A stretch of 64,000 nucleotides of DNA from Mycobacterium scrofulaceum (GTDB lineage Bacteria; Actinomycetota; Actinomycetes; Mycobacteriales; Mycobacteriaceae): positions 1-64,000 of the forward strand of contig NZ_MVIJ01000032.1 in the NCBI RefSeq assembly GCF_002086735.1, given 5' to 3'. The notes under the pieces are model-generated. The model did no database searches. It saw only the letters and a list, made by a program, of their open reading frames with translations, and was not told the origin of the DNA. Both the position numbers and the translations under genes were made by a program. Below are positions 34,552-43,881 of this stretch, one piece after another. Position 1 is the stretch's first letter; each line of letters starts with the position of its first letter.

Positions 34552-35525
34552 CGGTACTCCTCCCGTATCCGCCGCCCGATCTCGGCCTTGATCTCCGCGC
34601 CGATGCGCGGGCCCGACGCGGACCCCGGGCCGGACACGTTGACGCCCTCGACGCCGTCGATCGACAGCAGCGCCCGGGCCTCGTCCACCGCCGCGGCGAT
34701 CCCGGCGCCCACCGGATCCGCCGCGCTCAATACCCGATCCGTCACGGCCTGATCGAGTTCCAGCCCGGGCAAGCCCTGCAGCACCGCCGCTGAGACGGTG
34801 TCGGTGAACGCCGCGACCGCCGCGATCACGGGGATCGTCAGCCCCGCCGCGCGCGCCGTCGTCATGAAACCGGCGACCATGTCGGGAAAGGGCACATGGT
34901 TGAGCACCGCCAGGCTCGCCCCGGCCCGTTGCTTCTCGACCAGCCGGGCCGGCCGGGCATGAACGGGCGGGGCGGTCGGTGTTTCGGGCACCGCGGCGAC
35001 AACTCCGGTCGACGCGGCCAGCGACACGAGCCGGGGGCCGTCGAGGTCGAAGGTCTGCGTGACGTCCGGGCGCACGTCATAGCCGCGCCCGTCGCCGGTC
35101 ACGCACAGCACCGTCTCGACGCCGACGCTGCGCAACCCGCGCAGTTCCTGCTCGAGGACCACGCGGTTGCGATCGCGGCACGACAACGTGATCCACGGCG
35201 TCACGCCGGCGTCGAGCAGCAGCGACCCCAGCAGGGTGGGCGGGAAGTCGGGTTTGTTCTGGTGCTCGCCGACCAGGACCGCGTCGCATCCCGGCGCCAG
35301 AACGGCGGCGGTCGCCGCGAGGTCGTCGCGATCGAACGGGGTGCAGCTGAAGTCGGTCAGCACCATCGGTGCGCGCACACGACGCGGCGCGGGCTGGTGG
35401 CCCGACCAAGCCACCACGTGGTCGAACGCGCACGCGCCCGGCCGCATTTCGCACTGGCCGTCGGGGCGCACCCCGCCGCACGGCCCGAACTCCATCCGCT
35501 TCGGACACTCCGGACCCGCCGACAT
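34548..35525 (-). CDS. Methylenetetrahydrofolate reductase-like protein with N-terminal cysteine domain
   Basis: This 325-residue protein starts with a cysteine-rich module (CPKRMEFGPCGGVRPDGQCE) of the MTHFR-C/MetV type. The rest is an MTHFR-like TIM barrel (LVGEHQNKPDFPPTLLGSLL; VLCVTGDGRGYDV). The module is at the N-terminus here, although its Pfam name refers to a C-terminal position. ATG 35525 has a strong gaggag ribosome site. It is coupled to the methyltransferase downstream. Activity as a folate reductase is plausible, but an FAD site is not obvious. Confidence 0.8.
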   Translation of the reverse strand: MSAGPECPKRMEFGPCGGVRPDGQCEMRPGACAFDHVVAWSGHQPAPRRVRAPMVLTDFSCTPFDRDDLAATAAVLAPGCDAVLVGEHQNKPDFPPTLLGSLLLDAGVTPWITLSCRDRNRVVLEQELRGLRSVGVETVLCVTGDGRGYDVRPDVTQTFDLDGPRLVSLAASTGVVAAVPETPTAPPVHARPARLVEKQRAGASLAVLNHVPFPDMVAGFMTTARAAGLTIPVIAAVAAFTDTVSAAVLQGLPGLELDQAVTDRVLSAADPVGAGIAAAVDEARALLSIDGVEGVNVSGPGSASGPRIGAEIKAEIGRRIREEYR

Positions 35526-35687
35526 CTTCACTCCTCGAGCGCCAGTGTTCGCATGCATGTACCCAAACGATCGCGGCCGCAAGCGCTTCGGTCGGCACCG
35601 TCTTTTCGGATTAGCAAACGCTCACTTCGGCTACTACGAGATGGGCGTGTGCCGCCAGGACGGCGCAGCGAAGGATTGGGGTTGACC

Positions 35688-37046
35688 ATGGAACCGATAT
35701 CGCCGACGGACGCGCTGTTCCTCATCGGGGAGTCCCGCGAACATCCGATGCATGTGGGATCGCTGCAGCTCTTCGAACCGCCCGAGGACGCCGGGCCCCA
35801 TTTCGTCCGCGAGTCCTACCAGGCCATGCTCGAGTGCACGGACGTGCAGCCGCTGTTCCGCAAGCACCCGGCCTTCTTCGGTGGTCTGACCAACTTTGCG
35901 TGGTCGTTCGACAACGACGTCGAGCTCGACTATCACCTGCGCCGTTCGGCACTGCCCGAGCCGGGGCAGGTGCGTGATCTGCTGGAGCTGGCGTCCCGGC
36001 TGCACGGCAGCCTGCTCGACCGCCACCGGCCGATGTGGGAGGCCCACCTCGTCGAGGGGCTGCAAGACGGCCGGTACGCCGTGTACACGAAGTACCACCA
36101 CTCGCTCATGGACGGCGTGTCCGCGATGCGGTTGGTGCAGCGCGCCTTCACCCCTGACCCGGACGACGACGAGGTGCGCGTCCCGTGGAGCCTTGGGCCC
36201 CGCAAGCGCGGCGGAGAACAGAAACGCCAGTCGCTGCTGGAGCGGGCCGGCCGCACGGCGGGGTCCGCGCTCGCCCTCGCGCCGTCCACGCTGAAGCTGG
36301 CCCGCGCCGCGCTGCTCGAACAGCAGCTCACGATGCCGTTCCGGGCGCCGCGCAGCATGTTCAACGTCAGGATCGGCGGTGCCCGGCGGGTGGCCGCGCA
36401 GTCGTGGTCGCTGGACCGGATCAAGGCGGTCAAGTCGGCGGCCGGGGTGACGGTCAACGACGTCGTGCTCGCCATGTGCTCCGGCGCCCTGCGGGCCTAC
36501 CTCCTCGAGCAGAACGCCCTGCCCGACGCCCCGCTGACGGCGATGGTGCCGGTCAATCTCCGCAAGTCCGACGACGACCGCGGCGGCAACCTGGTGGGTA
36601 CGTTCCTGTGCAACCTGGCGACCGACCTGGACGACCCGGCTCGGCGGCTCGAGATCGTCGGCAGCTCCATCCGCGACACCAAAGCGGTGTTCCAACAACT
36701 GCCGCCCGTTCAGCAGCTGGCGCTGTCGGCGTTCAACATCGGCGGCCTGTTCTTCGGGCTGATCCCCGGCTACCTGTCGGCGGCGTCACCGCCCTTCAAC
36801 ATCGTCATCTCCAACGTTTCGGCCGGCCCGTCCGAACCGCTGTACTGGCGTGGCGCACGGCTGGACGGGAACTATCCGCTGTCCATCCCGCTCGACGGCC
36901 AGGCGGTCAACATCACCCTGACCAACAACGCCGGCAATCTCGACTTCGGGCTCGTGGGCTGTCGCCGCAGCGTCCCGCACCTGCAACGGCTGCTCGGCCA
37001 TCTGGAGACGTCACTGAAGGACCTCGAGCGCGCGGTCGGGGTGTAG
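35688..37046 (+). CDS. Wax ester synthase / diacylglycerol acyltransferase (WS/DGAT)
   Basis: This 452-residue bifunctional acyltransferase makes triacylglycerol or wax esters from acyl-CoA. The catalytic HHxxxDG motif appears as KYHHSLMDGVSAMRLV near residue 135. The N-terminus MEPISPTDALFLIGESREHP and the C-terminal block PPFNIVISNVSAGPSEPLYW are family hallmarks. ATG 35688 is preferred; the open frame extends upstream without family similarity. In mycobacteria such enzymes store lipid under stress; no regulator is adjacent apart from an anti-sigma-like gene. Confidence 0.92.
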   Translation: MEPISPTDALFLIGESREHPMHVGSLQLFEPPEDAGPHFVRESYQAMLECTDVQPLFRKHPAFFGGLTNFAWSFDNDVELDYHLRRSALPEPGQVRDLLELASRLHGSLLDRHRPMWEAHLVEGLQDGRYAVYTKYHHSLMDGVSAMRLVQRAFTPDPDDDEVRVPWSLGPRKRGGEQKRQSLLERAGRTAGSALALAPSTLKLARAALLEQQLTMPFRAPRSMFNVRIGGARRVAAQSWSLDRIKAVKSAAGVTVNDVVLAMCSGALRAYLLEQNALPDAPLTAMVPVNLRKSDDDRGGNLVGTFLCNLATDLDDPARRLEIVGSSIRDTKAVFQQLPPVQQLALSAFNIGGLFFGLIPGYLSAASPPFNIVISNVSAGPSEPLYWRGARLDGNYPLSIPLDGQAVNITLTNNAGNLDFGLVGCRRSVPHLQRLLGHLETSLKDLERAVGV

Positions 37047-37057
37047 GCGGGCCGCCG

Positions 37058-37495
37058 TCAGGGCCTCGTCGTGTAGTCCAGGCACACCGTCGTGCCGGTC
37101 GGGCGGGCGTTGATGGTGCAGTGGTCGGCGAGCGCATGCATCAGCGCAATGCCGCGCGACCGCCGCGGATCGCTGAGCCGCTGCACCGGCGGGTGATGCC
37201 ACGATCCGCGGTCGCTGACGCACACGCTGATCGCCTGCGCGGCGAGATCATGGCTGGCCTGCAGTTTCATGGTGCCGACGGTCCGGTGGGCCCGATACGC
37301 GTGCTCGACGCAGTTGGCCAGCGCCTCGTTGACGCCCAGAATGATGTCGTCGCGAACCTCCGCGGGGGCCTCAGTCGCCTCTTGAAGCCACCGGCGCAGG
37401 ACGCGGCGCCATTCCGCCGCCGTGACGGCGTCGGCGGCACCGGCGCAGGTCAATCGCGCGGGCGTCACGACCGTGGGTGGAAGAAGTGAGGTCAT
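37058..37495 (-). CDS. Anti-sigma factor/RsbW-like HATPase protein
   Basis: This 145-residue GHKL ATPase domain protein resembles RsbW/SpoIIAB anti-sigma kinases. The N box is VNEALANCVEHAYRAH, the G1-like segment VSDRGSWHHPP, and the G2-like segment SRGIALMHALAD. There is no sensor domain. No sigma factor or antagonist gene is adjacent, so the partner is encoded elsewhere. It converges on the WS/DGAT gene. Confidence 0.85.
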   Translation of the reverse strand: MTSLLPPTVVTPARLTCAGAADAVTAAEWRRVLRRWLQEATEAPAEVRDDIILGVNEALANCVEHAYRAHRTVGTMKLQASHDLAAQAISVCVSDRGSWHHPPVQRLSDPRRSRGIALMHALADHCTINARPTGTTVCLDYTTRP

Positions 37496-37614
37496 GCTAA
37501 GCGCATACCCAGTTACGGGCCGGGTGCTAACCCGTTCGCCGTCTCGCTTTGGCCACAGGCGGGTACAGGCTCGGAATCAGTTGCCGTACAACGAGATAGC
37601 GAGGGATCGATCCT

Positions 37615-38547
37615 ATGGACTTCCGTGCATTCGTCGAGCCGCAGCAGGGCGCCAGTTACGCCGAACAGGTCGCCGTTGCCCAAACCGCCGAGCAACTGGG
37701 CTTTTCCGCATTCTTCCGGTCCGACCACTACCTGGCGATGAGCGGCGACGGGCTGCCGGGCCCGACCGATTCGTGGGTGACCCTGGGCGCGATCGCGCGC
37801 GAGACGTCGAGCATCCGATTGGGCACGTTGGTGACGTCTGCCACATTTCGCCACCCGGGCCCGCTGGCCATCGCCGTCGCGCAAGTGGACGACATGAGCG
37901 GCGGGCGCGTCGAATTCGGCCTGGGCAGCGGCTGGTTCGAGAAGGAACACCTGGCGTACGGCATTCCCTTTCCGCCGTTGCGGGAGCGGTTCGACCGGCT
38001 CGGTGAGCAGTTGGCGATTGTCACCGGGTTGTGGACGACAAAGCCCGGTGAGGCGTACGACTACGTCGGCAGGTACTACACCATCGCCGGATCGCCCGCA
38101 CTGCCCAAACCGGCGCAGAGCCCGCATCCGCCGATCGTCATCGGCGGCCTCGGTGCCCACCGCAAGCCGCGGCTGGCGGCGAAGTACGCGGCCGAGTTCA
38201 ACGTTCCGTTCGCGCCCCTGGACGCGACCGAGAAGCAGTACCAGCGGGTGGCGCAGGCGGTCGACGAGGCCGGCCGACCGCCCGAATCCATGGTCTATTC
38301 GAGCGCTTTCGTGCTCTGCGCCGGCCGGGACGACAGCGAGCTGGCCCGCCGCGCCGCCGCTATCGGCCGCGACCTCGGCGAGCTGCGCTCGAATAGCCCG
38401 CTGGTCGGCACCCCCGCAGAGATCGTCGACAACCTGGGGGCGTGGAGGGGGATCGGCGTGCAGCGGATCTACACCCAGCTCCTGGACATCACCGACCTTG
38501 CTCACCTCGAACTCGTCGCGAACGAGATTATGCCGCAACTCCGTTGA
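37615..38547 (+). CDS. LLM-class F420-dependent oxidoreductase
   Basis: This 310-residue luciferase-like enzyme begins MDFRAFVEPQQGASYAEQVA. It includes the barrel blocks FFRSDHYLAMSGDGLPGPTD and RVEFGLGSGWFEKEHLAYG. The insertion HPPIVIGGLGAHRKPRLAAK is typical of the TIGR03560-type F420 group. It stands alone between divergent and convergent neighbours. Cofactor F420 is inferred from the mycobacterial family; the substrate is unknown. Confidence 0.88.
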   Translation: MDFRAFVEPQQGASYAEQVAVAQTAEQLGFSAFFRSDHYLAMSGDGLPGPTDSWVTLGAIARETSSIRLGTLVTSATFRHPGPLAIAVAQVDDMSGGRVEFGLGSGWFEKEHLAYGIPFPPLRERFDRLGEQLAIVTGLWTTKPGEAYDYVGRYYTIAGSPALPKPAQSPHPPIVIGGLGAHRKPRLAAKYAAEFNVPFAPLDATEKQYQRVAQAVDEAGRPPESMVYSSAFVLCAGRDDSELARRAAAIGRDLGELRSNSPLVGTPAEIVDNLGAWRGIGVQRIYTQLLDITDLAHLELVANEIMPQLR

Positions 38548-38550
38548 GGC

Positions 38551-39369
38551 TCACGACGACTCGGCGTCGGCGCGTTCCTCCTCGAGCCGGTCCTTGCTGC
38601 GCAGCAGCCGCAACAGCGTGACGAACAGCAGCCCGCCGATCATGTTGCCCACCACGGTGTAACCGAACCAGCCCAGCCAGGTCAGGTATCCGAACGGGGC
38701 TTTGCCGGTGATCAACGCGCCGAAGATCAGCAGCGAGTCCAGGATCGAGTGGAACAACCGCAACCCGGCGAGCAGGAACGCGGCGGCGACCGCGGCGGCG
38801 ATCTTCGCGGGCACCGAATCGGTGCCGTGTTGCATCCGGGTCATCAGCGTGATGACCATGCCGCCGAGAACGGCCAGCGCCATGCTCTGCCCCGACAACG
38901 GCGCGGTGGCGAAGTGCGTGCCGGATTCGATGGTCTGCGCATGCAGTTCCGGGAAGCCGGTCATGATCAGCCCCATGATCACCCAGCCGCCGACAAGGTT
39001 GGCGAACATGGTGCCACCCCACAGCTTGAGCAGCTGCGGGAGGCTGGCGCGCTTGGCGGCGACGGTCACGACGGGGATGATGAAGCCCTCGGTGAACAGC
39101 TCGCTGCGGCCCAGCAGCAGGGCCAGAAAGCCGATGGAGAACGCCAACCCGGCCAGCAGCGGGCGGTGGGTGGCGTCCAGCACCGACAGGTAGGCGAGCA
39201 CCCCGATCCCCACCTCGGTGCCGCCGAAAAAGCCGGTGACCAGCACGCCACGCCAGGTGCGGTGCAGGCGCTGGGTGCCCTCGCTCAACATCCTGCTGAA
39301 GGCGTCCTCGAGTTCGTCCTCGATCGGACTGTCGGTCTGCCCGAGCTGACGCCGGGTCGTATCACTCAT
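38551..39369 (-). CDS. Formate/nitrite transporter (FNT) family channel
   Basis: This 272-residue pentameric-channel family protein has six hydrophobic helices. It begins with a hydrophilic acidic N-terminus (EDELEDAFSRMLSEG). FNT landmarks are LLGRSELFTEGFIIPVVTV (the slit-forming loop) and LWGGTMFANLVGGWVIMG. It would move a small monovalent anion such as formate, nitrite or hydrosulfide. ATG 39369 matches the family start. It converges with the F420 enzyme gene with only 3 bases between stops. Confidence 0.87.
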   Translation of the reverse strand: MSDTTRRQLGQTDSPIEDELEDAFSRMLSEGTQRLHRTWRGVLVTGFFGGTEVGIGVLAYLSVLDATHRPLLAGLAFSIGFLALLLGRSELFTEGFIIPVVTVAAKRASLPQLLKLWGGTMFANLVGGWVIMGLIMTGFPELHAQTIESGTHFATAPLSGQSMALAVLGGMVITLMTRMQHGTDSVPAKIAAAVAAAFLLAGLRLFHSILDSLLIFGALITGKAPFGYLTWLGWFGYTVVGNMIGGLLFVTLLRLLRSKDRLEEERADAESS

Positions 39370-39445
39370 AGTGGAAGGCCTGATACCCGTAATTCGGCAG
39401 GCGGACCATGCGGTGTGAGGCATCTGACATGAGCTGATCCTGCCG

Positions 39446-40411
39446 TCAGCGCCGCGGTTTCAACACGGGTGTCACCAGTTCGCCGGTTTCGAGATAACTA
39501 TCGAGGTTGCGGATCGCCAGCAGCGCCATCGCCCGGCGGGTCCGGGCCGTGGCACTGCCGATGTGCGGGAACAGCACCACGTTGTCCAGCTCGGACAGCT
39601 CGGCCGGCACGTGGGGTTCGTCGACGAAGACGTCCAGACCCGCCCCGGCCAGGCCGCCGCCGGCCAGCAACTCCACCAGCGCGTCCTGGTCGACGACGCT
39701 GCCGCGGGCGATGTTGATGAGGTAACCCTCGGGCCCCAACGCCTCGAGGACGGCGCGGTCGACCAGGTGGCGCGCGTTGGGGTCGCCGGTGGTGGCCACG
39801 ACCAGGACGTCGACCGACTCGGCCAGCTCCACCGGGGATTCGGCGTAGCGGAACGGCGATCCGTCGACGCGGCGGCGGTTGTGGTACGCGACGGCGCAGT
39901 CGAACCCCAGCAGCCGGGTCGCGATGGCAGAACCGATGCGGCCCAGCCCCAGGATCCCGACCTGCAGCCCGCTGACGTCACGGGCGTACGGGAACGGGCC
40001 GTCGCGCACCCATCTGCCCGCCCGCACGTAGCGGTCGGCGGCGCCGAACCGGCGCAGGGTCATCAGGATCAGCCCCAGGGCGGTGTCGGCCACTGTGTCC
40101 GACAGCACGTCGGGCGTGTTGCTCACGCCGATGCCGCGGTGCTGCGCCGCCCGCAGGTCGATCAGGTCCACCCCGGCGCCGTTGTTGACGATCACCTCGA
40201 GGTTGGGCAGCGCCGCAATGGTCTCGGCGTCGACGCCGGGCGAACCGGACGTGAGCACCACCCGAACGTCGGCCCCGTGCTCGGCCAGGAACTCCGCCCG
40301 TCCCGAACCCTCGGGGAGCCGCGGAATCTCGTAGCGCGCGGCCAGCTCCGCTTCGAACGTCCGCTCGAAGTCGCCGACCCGCAGCGCGCCGCTGATCTTT
40401 TTCGTCGTCAC
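39446..40411 (-). CDS. D-isomer-specific 2-hydroxyacid dehydrogenase
   Basis: This 321-residue NAD(P)-dependent dehydrogenase of the glyoxylate/hydroxypyruvate reductase type has the nucleotide motif GILGLGRIGSAIATRL near residue 150. The catalytic Arg is in NIARGSVVDQDAL, the Glu in DVFVDEPHVP and the His in VLFPHIGSATARTR. GTG 40411 is the likely start. It diverges from an F420-type oxidoreductase gene. The substrate is a small 2-keto acid. Confidence 0.9.
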   Translation of the reverse strand: MTTKKISGALRVGDFERTFEAELAARYEIPRLPEGSGRAEFLAEHGADVRVVLTSGSPGVDAETIAALPNLEVIVNNGAGVDLIDLRAAQHRGIGVSNTPDVLSDTVADTALGLILMTLRRFGAADRYVRAGRWVRDGPFPYARDVSGLQVGILGLGRIGSAIATRLLGFDCAVAYHNRRRVDGSPFRYAESPVELAESVDVLVVATTGDPNARHLVDRAVLEALGPEGYLINIARGSVVDQDALVELLAGGGLAGAGLDVFVDEPHVPAELSELDNVVLFPHIGSATARTRRAMALLAIRNLDSYLETGELVTPVLKPRR

Positions 40412-40612
40412 CCGTCCATCATCGCGGCCGGATGAAATACCCGGGCGGGCGGCGGCGTTGTCAGACGCGACGGTGTCGGACATTCCCCCGGGTACCACCT
40501 CAAAACCGTCGCTTCGAGCGACCACCTGCCGAGAGGCGCGAAGACGGCACCGTCGGAAAACTTTTTCCGCTTGCGCGGGAAGCAATACCGCCGCGGCGCG
40601 GTTGCACCGCCG

Positions 40613-41470
40613 GTGCGCATTGGAGTTGTGTTCCCCCAGACCGAACTCGGCGGCGACCCGGCGGTCGTGCGCGCGTACGGCGAGGGCGTCGAGGGACTCG
40701 GATTCACCCACATCCTCGCCTACGACCACGTCGTGGGCGCCGATCCGACCGTGCACCGCGGCTGGGACGGACCCTACGACATCGACTCGACCTTCCACGA
40801 GCCGTTCGTCGTGTTCGGTTATCTGGCCGCGATCACGTCGCTGGAACTCGTCACCGGGGTCATCATCCTGCCGCAACGACAGACGGCGCTGGTGGCCAAG
40901 CAGGCCGCCGAGGTCGACCTGTTGACCGGCGGCAGGTTCCGACTCGGCGTCGGATTGGGCTGGAACGCCGTCGAATACGAGGCGCTCGGCGAGAAGTTCG
41001 GCAATCGCGGCAAGCGCTCCGAGGAGCAGATCGAACTGATGCGCCGGCTGTGGACCGAACGATCGGTCACCTTCGACGGGCGGTACCACACCGTGACGGC
41101 TGCGGGCCTGGCCCCGCCGCCCGTCCAGCGCCCGATCCCGGTATGGATCGGCGCGGCCTCCGACCGCGGGTTGGAACGCGCGGGGCGGCTCGCGGACGGC
41201 TGGTTCCCGATGACGGCTCCCGGACCCGGCCTCGAGCACGCCCGCGAACAGGTGCGGCGGGCAGCCGCGGCCGTCGGCCGGGACCCCGCGAGCCTCGGGA
41301 TGGAGGGCCGCGTCAGCTGGACCGGCGACCCCGACAAGACCGCCGCCGGCATCGCCGCCTGGCGGGCGGCGGGCGCCACCCACCTGTCGGTCAACACGAT
41401 GAACGCCGGGCTCGCGACAGTCGACGACCACCTCGCCGCGCTGGAGCGGGTCGCCGCCGACCTGAAGTAG
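40613..41470 (+). CDS. LLM-class F420-dependent oxidoreductase
   Basis: This 285-residue luciferase-like enzyme begins VRIGVVFPQTELGGDPAVVR (GTG 40613). It has ILAYDHVVGADP, the RFRLGVGLGWNAVEYEALGE block and PIPVWIGAASDRGLERAGRL. This is the TIGR03619-like mycobacterial F420 group. The larger open frame upstream of 40613 has no family similarity. It is a third such enzyme in this window; the three are not close copies of each other. The substrate is unknown. Confidence 0.87.
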   Translation: MRIGVVFPQTELGGDPAVVRAYGEGVEGLGFTHILAYDHVVGADPTVHRGWDGPYDIDSTFHEPFVVFGYLAAITSLELVTGVIILPQRQTALVAKQAAEVDLLTGGRFRLGVGLGWNAVEYEALGEKFGNRGKRSEEQIELMRRLWTERSVTFDGRYHTVTAAGLAPPPVQRPIPVWIGAASDRGLERAGRLADGWFPMTAPGPGLEHAREQVRRAAAAVGRDPASLGMEGRVSWTGDPDKTAAGIAAWRAAGATHLSVNTMNAGLATVDDHLAALERVAADLK

Positions 41471-41481
41471 CGGCCCCGTGG

Positions 41482-43038
41482 CTAGCCGGCGTTCGCCTCG
41501 ACCAAGCTGAGGTGCACTGCGCGACGGTGGGCTTTCGGCGGCTGCTCGGTCCGTCCGTCGGAATCGCGGTGGAGCTTGACCGTTCCGCCCGTGGCGCAGT
41601 GCCGACGTTGCCAGTCGCTGATCGCTTGGTGCGCGGCGTGATCGAGATAGTTCGCCAACATGTGGACGGTCACCGTGGTGCGCTCGGGGATCGACGCCAG
41701 CACGCCCGTCAGCCGGGGCAGGGCGAGGAAGGTGCACGCGCCTTCGATGACGACGTGCCATTCGTCGCCAACGGGCTTCGCTTCCACCTTGGCCCGAACC
41801 ACCCGCCATCCGGTCACGACGACCGCCACCGCGAGCCCGATCATGACGCCGTGCAGCAGATTGAGAAAGACGACGCCGACGATGGTCACCAGGTAGACGG
41901 CGAGATCGCCGTTGCGCAGGGCGGTCTCGATGTGTGCGGGCTTGAGCAGTTCGATTCCGATGACGATGAGCAAGCCGGCGAGCGCGGCGGTGGGGATCTG
42001 TTCGACCAGTCCCGCGAAGGGCACGGCAAACACCAGGATCCAGATCCCGTGCATGATCGTCGAGGCGCGAGTTTTGGCGCCCGCATTGACGTTAGCCGCG
42101 CTGCGCACGATGACACCTGCGATCGGAAGCCCACCGATGGCCCCCGACGCCATGTTCGCCGCGCCCTGCCCGATCAGCTCGCGGTTGAAGTCTGTGCGGG
42201 GGCCGTTGTGCATGCGGTCGATGGAAACCGCCGTGAGCAGGCTTTGCACACTGGTGATCAGCGTGACGGTGATGACCGCGACCGCGACCGCGCTCCAGTC
42301 GCCGTGCGGGAGCTGCGGCAACTGCAGCGCCTCGAGCACCGAGCCCTCCAGCCTGATGCGGGAGACGTTGAACGGCGCAACGACCGAGACGACCGTGACG
42401 ACCACGATCGCGACCAGCGGACCCGGGATCTTGGCGACCCGGGCCGGCGCCCAGCGCCACGCGACCAAGATGGCGATGACCAGCAGGCCAAGGACGAGGC
42501 CCGGGCGGTGCGCGCCGACGATCTGCGCGGGCAGACCGATGACGTTTGTCCAGGCCGAGCTTTGCGATTTGCCGCCCAGCAGGACGTGCACCTGCTGCAA
42601 GGCGATGGTGATTCCGATGCCGGCCAGCATGGCGTGCACGACAACCGGAGAGATCGCCAAGGCGGCCCGCGCGATTCGGCTGATCCCCAACATGACTTGC
42701 AGGGCTCCGGCAATGACGGTGATCAAACACGTTACGCCCCAGCCGAACTGGGAGACCACGTCGGCGACGACCACCGTGAGCCCGGCCGCCGGACCGCTGA
42801 CCTGCAATGGCGACCCACCGATACATCCGGCGACGATGCCGCCGACGATCGCCGCGATCAAGCCGGAAAGTACGGGGGCGTCCGAGGCGATCGCGATTCC
42901 GAGTGACAGCGGAAGCGCCACCAGGAAAACCACCAAGGAGGCCGGCAGGTCGTACGGGAGGGCCGCCCGCAACCGGTCGATCCGCGTCGGTTCGCCCTTC
43001 CCTGCGGCGCGTTCAGCTACCCGCTCGGCGTGTTGCAT
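41482..43038 (-). CDS. SulP family inorganic anion transporter
   Basis: This 518-residue membrane protein belongs to the SLC26/SulP group (sulfate, bicarbonate). The hallmark N-terminal block PYDLPASLVVFLVALPLSLG and the motifs GGSPLQVSGPAAGLTVVV and ASGAIGGLPIAGVIVRSAAN are visible. About ten to twelve helices are followed by a C-terminal STAS-like domain (FLALPRLTGVLASIP). No carbonic anhydrase domain is fused. ATG 43038 precedes MQHAERVAER. The gene is monocistronic and its 289-base upstream region (43039-43327) has no gene that I can support. Confidence 0.9.
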   Translation of the reverse strand: MQHAERVAERAAGKGEPTRIDRLRAALPYDLPASLVVFLVALPLSLGIAIASDAPVLSGLIAAIVGGIVAGCIGGSPLQVSGPAAGLTVVVADVVSQFGWGVTCLITVIAGALQVMLGISRIARAALAISPVVVHAMLAGIGITIALQQVHVLLGGKSQSSAWTNVIGLPAQIVGAHRPGLVLGLLVIAILVAWRWAPARVAKIPGPLVAIVVVTVVSVVAPFNVSRIRLEGSVLEALQLPQLPHGDWSAVAVAVITVTLITSVQSLLTAVSIDRMHNGPRTDFNRELIGQGAANMASGAIGGLPIAGVIVRSAANVNAGAKTRASTIMHGIWILVFAVPFAGLVEQIPTAALAGLLIVIGIELLKPAHIETALRNGDLAVYLVTIVGVVFLNLLHGVMIGLAVAVVVTGWRVVRAKVEAKPVGDEWHVVIEGACTFLALPRLTGVLASIPERTTVTVHMLANYLDHAAHQAISDWQRRHCATGGTVKLHRDSDGRTEQPPKAHRRAVHLSLVEANAG

Positions 43039-43327
43039 CGACCCTCCCTGGGGTTACGCACAAACAGCGCGTCGGATATCGCCCGCAACGCGCCGAGTAT
43101 TGCGATGGAAAAACCTGCGGCACAAGCGATCACAAATTGCCGAAAACGTCATTGTTCCGCTGGCGCGTCTCGCCTATGGATACCGAAGGTATGGGCCGGT
43201 CAGAAGGGTCGCAACCCGACGGGCCGGGCGCATATCGAATGCAAATCTTCTGGCGCGTACCGGCGTTGAGGCCGCGGGAATCCCGAGCCGCGCGTGGATC
43301 AGCGGAATGGATTGGCGCGTAGCCGAT

Positions 43328-43750
43328 TTACTCCAGGACAAACACCGGTATCTGCCTCGATGTCTTGGTCTGGTATTCCGCATAGGGAGGGTAGGCGTCG
43401 ACGGCCCGCTGCCACCATTGCGCGCGCTCGGCCCCTTCCAGTTCGCGCGCCCTCAGCGTGACGACCTTGGCGCCGTCTTGCAGGGTCACCTCCGGGTTCG
43501 CCTTCAGGTTGAAGTACCACACGGGATGCTCGGGGGCCCCGCCCTTCGACGCGACTATGGCGTAACGGCCGCCGTCTTCGACGCGCATCAGCGGTACATA
43601 GCGCTTCTTGCCTGACTTCGCTCCGGTCATGGTCAGGAGAACGACCGGCCGATCGAAGATCTCGACCCCGTCGGTGGTGCCTTGTTGCAGGATCCGCTCG
43701 GTCTGCTCGCGCACCCAGTCCGTCGGGCTCAGTTCGGTGTTTTCGGCCAT
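43328..43750 (-). CDS. Deazaflavin (F420)-dependent nitroreductase family protein
   Basis: This 140-residue split-barrel protein of the Ddn/DDN family binds F420. It includes VLLTMTGAKSGKKRYVPLMR (cofactor phosphate site), SKGGAPEHPVWYFNLKANPE (family signature) and a C-terminal RQIPVFVLE. Members reduce nitroimidazoles such as pretomanid or act as quinone reductases. I choose ATG 43750; 43765 is an alternative. It adds to the set of F420 enzymes in this window. Confidence 0.9.
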   Translation of the reverse strand: MAENTELSPTDWVREQTERILQQGTTDGVEIFDRPVVLLTMTGAKSGKKRYVPLMRVEDGGRYAIVASKGGAPEHPVWYFNLKANPEVTLQDGAKVVTLRARELEGAERAQWWQRAVDAYPPYAEYQTKTSRQIPVFVLE

Positions 43751-43881
43751 ACCCGATCTCAGCACGTCGCCGCGTCGTCGTCACCCCCCGGGCCCGTTAT
43801 CGGACGGGACGGTCCGCGCCAGGCGCGTAGAGTGGGCGTCGTCGCTTAAACGAGCTAACTAATGAGGGAGAGGGGCCGGCA

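Noticed and set aside
43039..43327. Plus-strand frame including NANLLARTGVEAAGIPSRAW as a possible gene remnant
   Set aside because: Looks protein-like by eye, but I could connect it to no family and it has no start or ribosome site.
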